This document shows, one piece after another, positions 47,477 to 57,599 of a stretch of 64,000 bases of DNA. Within the stretch, counting starts at the first letter, position 1, and each line of letters opens with the position of its first letter. The notes beneath the pieces are model-generated. The model was given only the letters and a program-made list of their open reading frames with translations. It was not told the origin of the DNA and ran no database searches. Made by a program: the position numbers and the translations under genes. Source of the stretch: Melieria omissa (taxonomy: Eukaryota; Arthropoda; Insecta; Diptera; Ulidiidae); contig OZ020269.1 in the NCBI GenBank assembly GCA_963971225.1, positions 38,833,264 through 38,897,263 of the forward strand, in the 5' to 3' direction.

Positions 47477-48084
47477 ATACATTTACCACTGGATGCAGTT
47501 AATTCGGCGCAAGTTTTCGCAATGGAACATTTGACTTTTGAAAATATTTTTGGAGCAAATGCTGCAAATATATTTGTGTAAGAATCTGTACAATTCAACA
47601 CCAACGGAAAAGAACAAATTGAATAGTTGTTGCAAATAAATAGATTTACTGCCTGTCAAACGCGAACCAAATATAACGCACATACTTACATAGATTTCAC
47701 AGATGCGAATAAATGAATGAGTCGAACAAGAACTCAAACGGCCTACATTTTGGAAAAAACAAAGGGGTATCCAACTAAATATTAATAAAACATTTTTTAG
47801 GTTTTCAAAATTCGTAGTTGATTAATTTCGTAAGTGTACGAAGACAAATGCACAGACATAAATTAAGTGTACGAAGACTTTATTGGCAGTAAATAAGCGA
47901 GTTTTTTTTGTTTTTGGCTTAAAACTTTTAAACTAATTAATGAAATATATTAGTTTTTGTTGTTATATTAAAAATGAATGCTTAATAAATAGATCTGCAT
48001 CGATCTTTTTACAAAATTCCTACAATTATTTAGTGTTTTTTAATAATTAGTTCTGAACCAGGTGCTGTACGAAGACTTTATTGG
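47477..48084. other. unassigned with direct GTGTACGAAGAC repeats
   Basis: GTGTACGAAGACTTTATTGG occurs at 47868 and again (CTGTACGAAGAC) at 48066, with a shorter copy at 47836; these may be remains of a mariner terminus. No coding content. Confidence 0.4.
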
Positions 48085-49302
48085 TACACTGAATATATGT
48101 CATTTTGAAGGTACATTTGACAGCTATCAAAATCAGTCAACAAAACAATTTTATCTTGTGTGCATCATTATTATTTTTCACGATGAATAACTTCGAAAAT
48201 TGGAGAAAAAGACAGCATTTGCGGGAGGTTCTGTTGGGTAATTATTTTGCAAAGAAAACTGCTGCGGAAAGTCATCGTTTGCTTGTAGAAGTTTATGGCG
48301 ACGATGCTTTAGCGAAAACACAGTGTTTTGAATAGTTTCAACGCTTCAAAAGTGCCGATTTTGACATCAAAGACAAAGAACGCCCAGGACAGCCAAAAAA
48401 GTTGGAAGACGAAGAATTGGAGACGCTACTCGATGAGGATTCGTGTCAAACACAAGAAGAACTTGCCAAATCGTTGGGAGTGACTCAGCAAGCAATTTCG
48501 AAACGTTTGAAAGCCGCCGGATACATTCAGAAGCAAGGTAATTGGGTCCCCTATGAGTTGAAGCCGAGAGACGTTGAACGGCGCTTCTGTATGTCTGAAA
48601 TGCTGCTTGAGCGCCATAAAAAGAAAGCATTTTTGCATCGGATCGTGACTGGGGATGAAAAATGGACATTATGACAATCCCAAGCGCAAAAAGTCATACG
48701 TGAAGCCCGGCCAACCAGCCAAATCAACGGCGAAGCCAAATATCCATGGCGCCAAGGTTATGCTGTGTATTTGGTGGGATCAGAAGGAGCCGTTATATTA
48801 TGAGTTGTTGAAATCGGGCCAGACAATCAATGGTGACCTGTACCGACCACACAATTGATTCGTTTGAGGCGTGCCATCATCGAAAAACGCAAGGAATATG
48901 CGACCAGACACGAGGCCATAATTTTCCATCATGACAACGCTCGGCCTCATGTTGCTATTCCGGTTAAGAACTATTTGGAAAACAATGGCTGGGAAGTTTT
49001 ACCTCACCCGCCTTATAGCCCAGACCTTGCCCCGTCCGACTACCATTTATTTCGCTCGATGCAAAACGCCCTCACCGGAATACGCTTCACTTCAGAACAA
49101 GGCATCCGAAATTGGATAGATTCGTTTTCGGCCGCCAAGCCGGCGCAATTTTTTTGGGATGGAATTCATAAATTGCCTGAAAGATGGGGAAATGTTGTAG
49201 CTTCCGAGGGACAATACTTTAAATAAAATATATTGCAAGATTTTTCCACAATAAAACATCAAATTTCGCTGAAAAATTCCGGTTATTAAGTTGTACACCC
49301 AA
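48085..49302 (+). mobile_element. mariner element, decayed
   Basis: The right TIR (AAGTTGTACACCCAA, followed by TA at 49303-49304) matches the TTGGGTGTACAA family. The left TIR is diverged or lost near 48085-48100. It carries a nearly full-length transposase pseudogene. Confidence 0.75.
48183..49226 (+). pseudogene. mariner transposase (DD34D type), dead
   Basis: Full domain order: HTH (NNFENWRKRQHLREVLLGNY), linker with a stop after QCFE at 48334, DFDIKDKERPGQPKK, second HTH (LAKSLGVTQQAISKRL) and first catalytic Asp ([10 protein letters not shown]). A frameshift follows at about 48670, with a damaged middle and a further stop near 48800. The second Asp (FHHDNARPH) and third Asp (PYSPDLAPSDYHLF) are intact. 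The C-terminus FWDGIHKLPERWGNVVASEG is complete. Confidence 0.92.
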
Positions 49303-49370
49303 TATACACACCATCCATAAACTCGTACATTGTTCACACATAGAAGATAATCGCAATCCCATTATTATAC

Positions 49371-49877
49371 GAGGGCGGGTCAATAAGTCCGTGACTTTTT
49401 GAATTTCCCGCCTCTTAATTAAAATGGCAGCACTGCTCCCGTCAACAGTCATCTGTAAGTTGACTCTTGTCAAAAATTGAACAAGCTGCGACATTTAGTT
49501 TGTTTTTGACAGCCGTTAATATCAGACTACCGCGTTGACTGAGAAGAAAATGGAAAAAAATTAATTTCTTGTGCTCATTAAGCAAATCTCTTTCCGCCGA
49601 CCCTTTTCTTCAAATTTGGGAACAAGAAATAGTCACTTGGGGCTAGATCGGGTGAATAGGCGGGATGAGGGAGCAATTCGTAGCCCAATTCATGGATTTT
49701 TGCCATGGAAACTGCACATGAGCACACGAAATTCAGTTTTTTCCATTTTCTTCTCAGTCAACGCGGTAGTCTGATATTAACGGCTGTCAAAAACAAACTA
49801 AATGTCGCAGCTTGTTCAATTTTTGACAAGAGTCAACTGACAGATGACTGTTGACGGGAGCAGTGTTGCCATTTCAA
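49371..49877 (-). mobile_element. mariner-derived foldback with 140 bp arms
   Basis: Arms 49420-49560 and 49737-49877 are near-perfect inverted copies of a mariner 5' UTR plus start codon. Only the left side keeps the outer TIR (GGGTCAATAAGTCCGTGAC, 49376). The ~176 bp loop carries, on the minus strand, a transposase fragment with the third-Asp motif (PAYSPDLAPSDYFLFPNLKK). The element thus has two 5' ends and no 3' end. Confidence 0.8.
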
Positions 49878-49946
49878 TTTTCATTCATGAGCGTTCGGCA
49901 TACCCGAACGCTTATGAATGCGTTCATAAGCTTTTGAATACATTTA

Positions 49947-50682
49947 GGGCCGTTTTCTCATCTTCCCGTTAAAGTGACCGGTAAATATTTTCGTTTTCTC
50001 ATCTTCCTGATAAATATAAATTTAACAAGTCTGATTTTTTGGCAACACTGGTCTACGATGGGCAGCACTTGGCGGCGCAATCAGCTGTTTGTGAAAAATT
50101 ATAATTATTTTTGAAGGAAAAAATAAAAATTTTGCCTGGCAAAATCTTGTTGATGCTTTTACTGCCAAATGGGGCGTGTCCCGACGTTGGAAATCGTTGA
50201 GGGACAAGTTTGACAGCTTGAAGCGTAAGTCCAAGCTGGAACTTGCAGCGCAGAAGAGCGAGACGTATCGCACAGGTGGCGGCCCAGCAGCGATTGGACA
50301 TGTCAGCAGTGCAAAGCAGTGAAATAGTCCAATTGGCTGTTGTATGTTATATTTTCCGCATTTTGCGACTCCGTACCTTCAAAAGCGTCTTCCAGTGCAT
50401 GAATTTAAGAAACACGCCTATTTTTCATACCGAAAGATCTCAAATTCAAATTTCATTTCAAATTGTAATTTCATTATCAGCTGTTTTTTGTTTGTAAACA
50501 AACATATGCATGTACTTGGCACCACTTCCACTTAAAGTTCACTTTAAAGTTTAACAGGCACTCAATCCTCCCGGTAAATTTTATCGGGGGGATAGCTTAA
50601 CGGGCAGATGAGAAAACGAAAATGCGTTTATCGGCCCGTTAAAGTGAACTTTAAAGTTAACGGGAAGATGAGAAAACGGCCC
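49947..50682 (+). mobile_element. PIF/Harbinger-type element
   Basis: 736 bp, with TIRs GGGCCGTTTTCTCATCTTCC mirrored at 50663-50682 and the 3 bp TSD TTA (49944-49946, 50683-50685), typical of PIF/Harbinger. It carries a Myb/SANT-like ORF fragment but no DDE nuclease. A further internal copy of the end motif (TTTTCTCATCTTCC near 49994) repeats the terminus. Confidence 0.82.
50125..50310 (+). pseudogene. Myb/SANT-like domain fragment
   Basis: One open frame reads FAWQNLVDAFTAKWGVSRRW, KSLRDKFDSLKRKSKLELAA and TYRTGGGPAAIG. The W-x(n)-W spacing, basic helix and terminal TGGGP signature match the Myb/SANT-like partner protein of PIF/Harbinger transposons (NAIF1/Zeste-like). Family knowledge: that partner binds the TIRs and brings the nuclease to the nucleus. 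The first helix is truncated and a stop follows soon after. Confidence 0.75.
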
Positions 50683-50685
50683 TTA

Positions 50686-52144
50686 TAATTTTTATGAACG
50701 CATTCATGAGCGTTCGGGAAACCCGAAGGTTTATGAATGCATCCATAAACTTTTATGAACGCGTTCAAAAATTATGAATGTGTGAATACAGTTTATGCAC
50801 AAATTCACAAATTTTTTAAACGTTTTTCGTTCCGTGTATGATTAATATTATTCTTCTATATATATGTATGTGCCTTGATCCATTTTTTACTATTTTTCCA
50901 ATAAAATTTTTCGAATATTTTCGGTTAGTTGAAAATTTTTCATTATTCTCTATTTCATTAGAGTCTAATGATGGGACCTTGATCGTTATATGTACCTTCG
51001 AAACGACAGAACATATGCTCTTCTTATTTGCACACCTATTAGCGGGCAAGTCGTATTCGCCTTAATGCGCTCGGAATGAGCGACGAGCTGAAGGCGGTAC
51101 CCCGTGTTGACTTCAATCCACCGCTTGGCAACGATACCGTGTTACTTCTTATAGCATTCATACACACACATGTATATTCACACAATGTTTCACAAATTCA
51201 AGGTGCGGGGAGGCACAAAAGTTGGCTTTGGTGAAGTCACTTGATATTGGCTTTGATTGTTTGTTTTATTTGTACAGACATACAAACAAAGCCACATGAG
51301 AATAGCTAACACGGGAAAATAAAAAGTCGTAATAAATGTAAGTACATTTTGGAGGATACACAGCAGACAATTAAACATGTGCAATGCGTCCATTTTCACA
51401 CAAAGATTTCCTTAATATTAGTTCACTATTTAACAAAGATGCCAACAACGTACCAACGCGTTCCCAAAAACAATATTGAGTTCTTTAAATTTGTTTGATT
51501 TTCTTATTTTTGGGTGGCTTTCGATTTTCTCGAATGCGTTGAAATCAATTGAAAATCAAACAAATGTTTGGCTTTTTACTGTGATAGCAGTTAACCGAGA
51601 ATTAGAAATTGCGGGTTTTCAATCTGGCGTTTCTTACACCGATGGGCAAATTGAAGACATCTAACCCGTTTTCGTCTGCCTATCTCCCTCTATTTGCCTA
51701 TCTATCCTCTATCTCCTCTATTCAGGATGAATAGGACAGGCGACCGTTGTATTTGTTCATAAAGAAACAGTTTAGTACCACACCTATTTTTAATAAAAAT
51801 TATTTACTTTTTAGTGTTATAGGTGGCTATGCTAAATGATACATATCCATATCCAGAAACCACCAACCAGTTTGGTAAAAGTGTAAGTATTTAAGAATTC
51901 AAACCTTGGCCGACGGCCGAGATTCACTAGAAAGACTATTTTTGGATTATTCAGTTCCTATCAATATTACATCAGAAAATAAAAAATTGCAGTCAAAATA
52001 AAGGGTAACCTGGTAGTTTAGTAACAGCAGCTTAGTGGTTTAGTTTAGTAACATCAAGTAAGTGAGCCACTTGTGCTGCTGTTTCCTAAGTGGTTGAAAG
52101 CTTTGTGTAATTTTTGTGTATTGCAGCTATTTTCTTTAATAAAG
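50686..52144. other. unassigned, with inverted GAACGC/CATTCAT motifs
   Basis: 50693-50785 repeats, partly inverted, the GAACGCATTCATGAGCGTTCGGG sequence also seen at 49886-49940 on the other side of the Harbinger element. The rest (50800-52140) is AT-rich, with no coding domain recognised. Confidence 0.4.
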
Positions 52145-52148
52145 TTAA

Positions 52149-54571
52149 CCCTGCTGTTAGGTTAAGCCCATTTGGTCCAATTTTTAGCTTGTTTCCTTTG
52201 TAACTTTTGAACGGTGGTATATACTGAATTAATTTATTAGCTCACGTGGTCTTTTTACAAAACGATGTTGTATGCAAAAATTCAATTGTCTGACATAAAG
52301 CAGGACTGAGAAAAATAAAAAGTTACGTATCTTAGGTTAACGGACCATTTGGTCCATAGTGTATTTTTCTTTGATTTTCTTTACATTTATTTCCAATAAA
52401 TACGTTTTTGTTACTTTGTTTGATAATTTTTATCATGGCACGCTAAGCAAATTGTCTTTCGGTTAGTTTTGCAAATAAACTTGCCGCAAATGAAACATTT
52501 TATATCAAATTTAGACTTGCAGCAATTACAAATTCCTCGCTTTCTAGAAGTAACATTGCTTGAATTAGGAGTAGTATTACTTGAAGAGGCCCCTGGGGGT
52601 TGTGTTTGTATGTTTTGCAATAACTGTGCTGAGAACTCTTGTTGAGGTAATCTACTCCGTTTCATCATATACGCCTTGGCCAAAGAAAGTGCTAGTTGGC
52701 GCAAAAACTCTGGTCTCCTGCGATTTGTATCAGCTGGTGCCCATGATACATCGATTTCAGAAAACAGTATGTACGCGTTCAAAGCAGATATGTCTAGTAT
52801 ATTTGAAAATACAATGCTTGGCCATCGATTTGTTTTACGTTTTGTAGTGTAGGTGTCAATCATTTGATCAGCAGTATCTACGCCTCCTAAAAGGGGCAAC
52901 GCATAAGAAATTATAGGCGAACAACAAACTAGCATACCTTTTGTTGAATTGTAATAATAAACAATCTCCGGCTTTTTCTTCGATTCACTCTCATCAACGG
53001 CAGCTGTCTTGTGCATTGTGCTAATCAATATCGTTGCTTTGTTTTTGTGGCTGATGTACGACACTAGTGTCGCAATGTCATTGAATGCAAAAGTAGACTT
53101 GTACAAAGGAAGTTTTTTGACAATCAGCAATTTTGGAGGAATGAAAGTTTTATTTTTGCGTACTGTTCCCACATATGTAAGTTTTCTTTCATGGAGTTTT
53201 TTTACCAACTCAAATGTGGAAAAGAAATTGTCGCCTGTTATATTTTGCCCTTTCAAGCCTTCTGTTAAGTCTAATACAACGCGTTGTCCTTGGTTCTTTT
53301 CAGGCTTTGCATTTTTAGATTTACCAAGATATGTTTGTATCTTCCATACGTAGCCTGACTTTGAGTCCACCGATAACCAAAACTTCACACCATACTTTGC
53401 TGGTTTTGATGGCATAAACTGTCGAAAAGAACAGCGCCCCCTGAATGCAGCAAGTCGCTCATCAATAGTTACATTTTCGTGGCAGTTGTAAAACATTGGA
53501 AGAAGTCCTTGCCATCGGTCCCATAGTTCACGAATGGCAGCAAATTTGTCGCTACTACGCATTTGTCGTCGACTAAAAACATCATCGAAACGGAGTGCAC
53601 TCGAAATCATGTGGAATTTAGCTTCAGACATAATAAATCGGAAAATAGGGCGACCAAATGTTTCATCAAATAAACCATGAACGTCTTCATTTCTTCCGCT
53701 GTCGTAGACAAAAGATATATTAGCAAATTATTGTACTGAAATAAGTAAAAAATTAATGAACACACCGACATACGCCTGCAAGAATGAGTAAAGCAATATA
53801 TGCCCGCAATGCATCTTGATCAATATCGCACCATTTGCCATCAAACTTTACCCTGCCGTACTTATTAGTATTTTCAATGACAATTCTTTCTATTGAAGAC
53901 GGAAAAAACAGCAAAAAAGCTGACATTATGTCATTGCATCTGGACACTGCAAATCGAGTTGGTCCTGCTTGTGTTGAGATAATATTCTCAGCCGCGGTTC
54001 CAATAGACGTAGGTAATGGAGTGGCACTCCATACCATATTATTTTTAGCAATAAAAAGGGGGTCAGCAGAACTTGCTGAAGCTACGATTGGTTCACTATC
54101 CGTTTCAGAATCACTTGTTTCGTTATTTTCCGAAATATAATCAATATTCGAATCTGAAATATCCGAGTCACTTTCTGAATTGATCATTTCACGTATATTA
54201 TCTTCTTTCAAGTACGCCATTTCGTATTAAAAACACGTCCGATCAATTGAAAGCAGAACACAATTTGTACGAAACGGTGCAAATCTTGTGCTTCTTCATA
54301 GCAACATTCCAAAAAGGAGAATCCCACAACTATTTTTTTCATCAGGTGTGTTCCTTCATAACGATATGCAAAAAAGGGGAATCCCCGAACTATTTTTTAC
54401 ATCAGTTATGTTGAGTAAAGAATGAATAATAATATTTACGCAATATTGAACCAATATAAATACAAAAAATTTGAATAAATTCTTGTTTGTTGTTTTGTAC
54501 GAAAATTGCAGTATGGACCAAATGGTCCCTTAACCTAAGATTCGTAAGTTTTTTCTAACCTAACAGCAGGG
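52149..54571 (-). mobile_element. complete piggyBac transposon
   Basis: 2423 bp with perfect 16 bp TIRs (CCCTGCTGTTAGGTTA) inside TTAA duplications (52145-52148, 54572-54575). A ~35 bp subterminal inverted repeat containing TTAGGTTAAxGGACCATT lies about 20 bp from the transposase-proximal end (54511-54550) and about 175 bp from the other (52323-52358), an asymmetric arrangement like that of the moth piggyBac. The transposase is uninterrupted after splicing. No sign of decay; probably recent and potentially active. Confidence 0.96.
52411..54220 (-). CDS. piggyBac transposase, two short introns
   Basis: Predicted 563-residue DDD transposase performing TTAA-specific cut-and-paste. Exons are 54220-53766, 53698-52938 and 52886-52411; introns are 53765-53699 (67 bp, GT-AG) and 52937-52887 (51 bp, GT-AG). 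Exon lengths sum to a multiple of three, and both joins restore conserved family motifs: LAGVCR/GRNEDVHG at the first and TKG/GVDTADQM at the second. The N-terminus is acidic (SESDSDISDSNIDYISENNE). The catalytic Asp residues expected from moth piggyBac are present: WLSVDSKSG (~263), TGDNFFS (~308) and GGVDTADQ (~409, with ~412). KTNRWPSIVF follows. The C-terminal cysteine-rich zinc domain (CNCCKSKFDIKCFICGKFIC, ICLACHD) closes the protein. AATAAA lies downstream (complement near 52384-52390). Splice assignments are inferred. Confidence 0.93.
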
Positions 54572-54831
54572 TTAAGAAAAATGGTGTTCGGTCAAAAAAA
54601 TTTTAAAAATAAGATAAATGAGGCTTGCAGTGAGCCTGCATATGCAATACAATAAGCAGAGACTTGCAACAGAGAGGTAATATATAAAGAAATCAAAGAA
54701 ATAATATTTGAATATATAATTTATTTGAGCCGATAGCCCTGCATGCTAGTGCTCTAATTAATTGTAAGATGATAATAGTTAAAACCAAAAAATTAAATAT
54801 ATTTTGTTATTATTTTTTTTAATAACATATA

Positions 54832-56231
54832 GGGGAATTCATTGTAAGGTGCCACGCCATAGCCTTTTTGCGGATAATTCGTTAGAAAATTACGGTTCGC
54901 CAATGTTAATATACCTTTGGAAAGAGGGTTTAAAACGAGTTTTACAGCCAACTTCCGTAAGTGTTAAATTAAAAATCGACAAAAACGTAGAAATCTCAAG
55001 TAAAAATGCATGATTTAGAAAATTTACGAAAGATTTTTGAATTAAATTTGAATTGAATATAAAATGACCGAAAGCAAAATGCAATTTGAATGGTAACTAA
55101 TAAAACGAATAATTATATGGAAATTAATAAACAAAACTGAACTAATTTATTCCTCATGATAGGATTAGAACAAAATTGGCTAAGAACACTTTAAATTCCT
55201 TTTAACCCATTAAAGCCGGGTACCAGTTCCGCCCATACGATTTTGATAAAATTTCATACACGACCTGGAATTGACCCAAAATGATCAGAAACAATTCAAT
55301 TCAACAAACAATTTCAGCTTTCTATCTCTGTACGTTGCTGATATATTCCTTGGGTAATTTTTAACCATTAGTCAGCAATGGTAGCTTTTTTCCATACTTT
55401 TTGAAGTGATCAGCTAAACACGTGAACAAAAGATGTATTGTTTACAGGTGAGTTAGTAGGCAGATTTTTGTGAAGTTCTAAAGCCACTACGTTTCGCCAC
55501 ATTTTCCACCTCCGGAAATTTCACAATTTTTGGAGTCTGGTAACTCTAGCTAGATGGCGGAATTTTAGGGTGACCTCCACTAGACTAAGGTAGTTCCATC
55601 TTTACCCCAACCATCCCTATCAATGATTTTGAGATATCTATACGACGAACTTTTCTGTGATTTTTTTTTAAAGTAAATTTTCATAGGTAAATTTTTACCC
55701 ATTAGGCAGCAATGGGTTAATGACAATTCCGAGCAACAAAAAGGCATTTTACCGATATAGGACCACAAAACAATGAAAAAAGGGGGGTGGCACCTTACAA
55801 AGAAAAAAAGGTGGTTCTTTTCATTTTTACGCCGTTTTGGAAATCATTGTAGTATAAATGTTTTTTCTTTTACGATATGCTCAGATATCATGTCGGATTA
55901 TGAAAAACTATTAAAAATTAAGTCCACCACTGATATTTACTTTAGTTTTTTATAAGTTTTTGGTTACCTTTTTCACCGCAAGAAAAACGTTCAGATTTCA
56001 TTTTTATGTTTTTTGTTAGTTAACCAAATTTGACACTTTTATTCACCCAGACCGTGTTATTGCGTCTGTTCCCTCCAAAACCACACTCAAATTGATGTTG
56101 TTATACATATATACCTTAAATTACGGTAGGAATTTTTTTGCTTGGATTGCTAGAACGTCGAAATCGAGCAGGGGTGGCAACTTACAAAGAGTGGCACCTT
56201 AGAAAGAATGACACCTTACAAACAATTCCTC
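54832..56231. mobile_element. TA-flanked MITE, GGGGAATTC family, copy 2
   Basis: Second copy of 7501-8442, with ends GGGGAATTCATTGTAAGGTG and GACACCTTACAAACAATTCC plus TA (54830-54831, 56232-56233). A TTAA MITE (55207-55716) is nested inside. The right end shows three tandem copies of the GTGGCACCTTACAAAGA motif. Confidence 0.85.
55207..55716. mobile_element. TTAA MITE, CCCATT family (nested)
   Basis: 510 bp insert flanked by TTAA (55203-55206, 55717-55720), with ends CCCATTAAAG and AATGGG. Copy 1 of the host MITE (near 7965) lacks it. Related to the truncated copy at 20006-20275. Confidence 0.8.
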
Positions 56232-56273
56232 TACGTTTTTATTATCCGAAATAAATATATTCTCACAACACGG

Positions 56274-56332
56274 GTGGTTGCGGGAAGCTAGGCCTTAGTC
56301 TCGCGTAAGCGGGCTGTCGTGCCAATCAATTA
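56274..56332 (+). repeat. SINE 3' fragment
   Basis: Matches, in reverse orientation, 270-330 of the first SINE (GGTGGTTGCGGGAAGCTAGG; GGGCTGTCGTGCCAATCAAT), ending in an ATTATT tail. 5' truncated. Confidence 0.75.
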
Positions 56333-56419
56333 TTAAAAAATAAATATATTCTAAGAACAGACTTCCTTTTTCCCATAAATAACGACACATACACTATTGA
56401 AACGAAAAGGCACTCTGTG

Positions 56420-56816
56420 CTGTGCATGAACGCTTTTGCAAGTATACTTTTAGGCATGCACTTTGAAGTACAGCAAAACTGGTATAAATTCGATTGGTAA
56501 AGTCCGATATGGCAAGGATGGTTCTCGAAGAAATGGGCTGTGCGAGAATGGTCGAGCGCTTTCCAATTGGAAGTTGCAAGAAACTTCGGCGCGATAAGAA
56601 AACTGGTATAAAAGCAGCAGTGGCAGCGCAAGGGGTCGAGTCTGTGTTGAGCAAGCAATGGGGAAACATGCAATAGTAGTAGTGTAAAGTAGAACAAGTG
56701 TAAATTTGTAAATAAAGCGATTGTTAGTTTTGACTACGTTGCGCTGAATAACTGAAGTTGTTTTATTTTCAAACACCATCAAAACGAACCTTGGGAAACT
56801 TGAGATTTTCGTAACA
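56420..56816 (+). repeat. probable solo LTR
   Basis: Has a TATA box (TATAAAAG, 56607-56614), an AATAAA (56711-56716) about 100 bp downstream and an end TTCGTAACA, the layout of a Gypsy-type LTR. The 5' boundary is not resolved and no internal region adjoins. An alternative is a small host promoter. Confidence 0.4.
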
Positions 56817-56818
56817 TT

Positions 56819-57010
56819 ATGATCAATAAGTACCGGGACTGTGTATTTTAAATTTTCCGCCGTTGCCCGATGCCCCGATTTTTTTTAGGTCGGTGGGACC
56901 TTAACTGACATCTGTGTCAAATTTTGAGCGGGATTGCATCATTAGTTTTTGTTTCGCAGCTGTTAGCGTCAGTCAACTTTTTGTACTTCGTCGCATTTTA
57001 CAAAAAGCAA
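56819..57010 (+). repeat. mariner 5' end fragment
   Basis: Same sequence as the complement of 32905-33105: TGATCAATAAGTACCGGGAC followed by the mariner 5' UTR, ending before the transposase start. A solo end. Confidence 0.7.
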
Positions 57011-57083
57011 AATCAAAATAAGTATTGAAACAAAACAAAAAATTGTTCGTTATGTTTCCCGGAATTATACATATGCACATTAA

Positions 57084-57510
57084 GGTGGGTCGCGAAAAAA
57101 AATTTGTGTTGTCACCACCTAAAAATAAAATTCAGAGTGTTTAATGACTATTTGGAAAATATTGCGATTCTGAGGTAAGCCAATTGTGAGCGGTTTTGCT
57201 TCAAAAATACCTCTAATTATCATTTTCGAATAATTTTTTTGTGCAATCCAAGAACTCCTGAAGGTTTATCTAACAAAAAAATTATTTTATTATTTTATTT
57301 TATTATTAATTATTATATTACCAAAATTATTCGAAAATGTCCAACAACAAAAAAGTTACACCCAAAAAACATATAATTAGAGGTATTTTTGAAGCAAAAC
57401 CGCTCACAATTGGCTTACCTCAGAATCGCAATATTTTCCAAATAGTCATTAAACACTCTGAATTTTATTTTTAGGTGGTGACAACACAAATTTTTTTTTC
57501 GCGACCCACC
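57084..57510. mobile_element. long-hairpin TTAA MITE
   Basis: Arms 57084-57220 and 57373-57510 are near-perfect inverted repeats (about 137 bp, GGTGGGTCGCGAAAAAAA outward), with a ~152 bp loop and TTAA on both sides (57080-57083, 57511-57514). No coding content. A transcript would fold into a long perfect hairpin. Confidence 0.85.
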
Positions 57511-57531
57511 TTAATGCACATACTTACATAC

Positions 57532-57595
57532 TAGGGATTGCAATCCCGGACCAGTTTTACAATCCCGGGATTTTTTTCGGGATTGAATATATTAC
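57532..57595 (+). repeat. hAT CCCGGGATT family, stub C
   Basis: TAGGGATTGCAATCCCGG and a following ATCCCGGGATTTTTTTCGGG segment match the terminus of copies A and B. The rest of the element is missing or unrecognisable. Confidence 0.65.
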
Positions 57596-57599
57596 TTTA

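Noticed and set aside
52411..53631. Reading the piggyBac as a truncated 406-residue protein starting at MSEAKF
   Set aside because: The upstream frame 54220-53766 joins in phase across a GT-AG intron and supplies the missing family N-terminus, so the internal Met is not the start.
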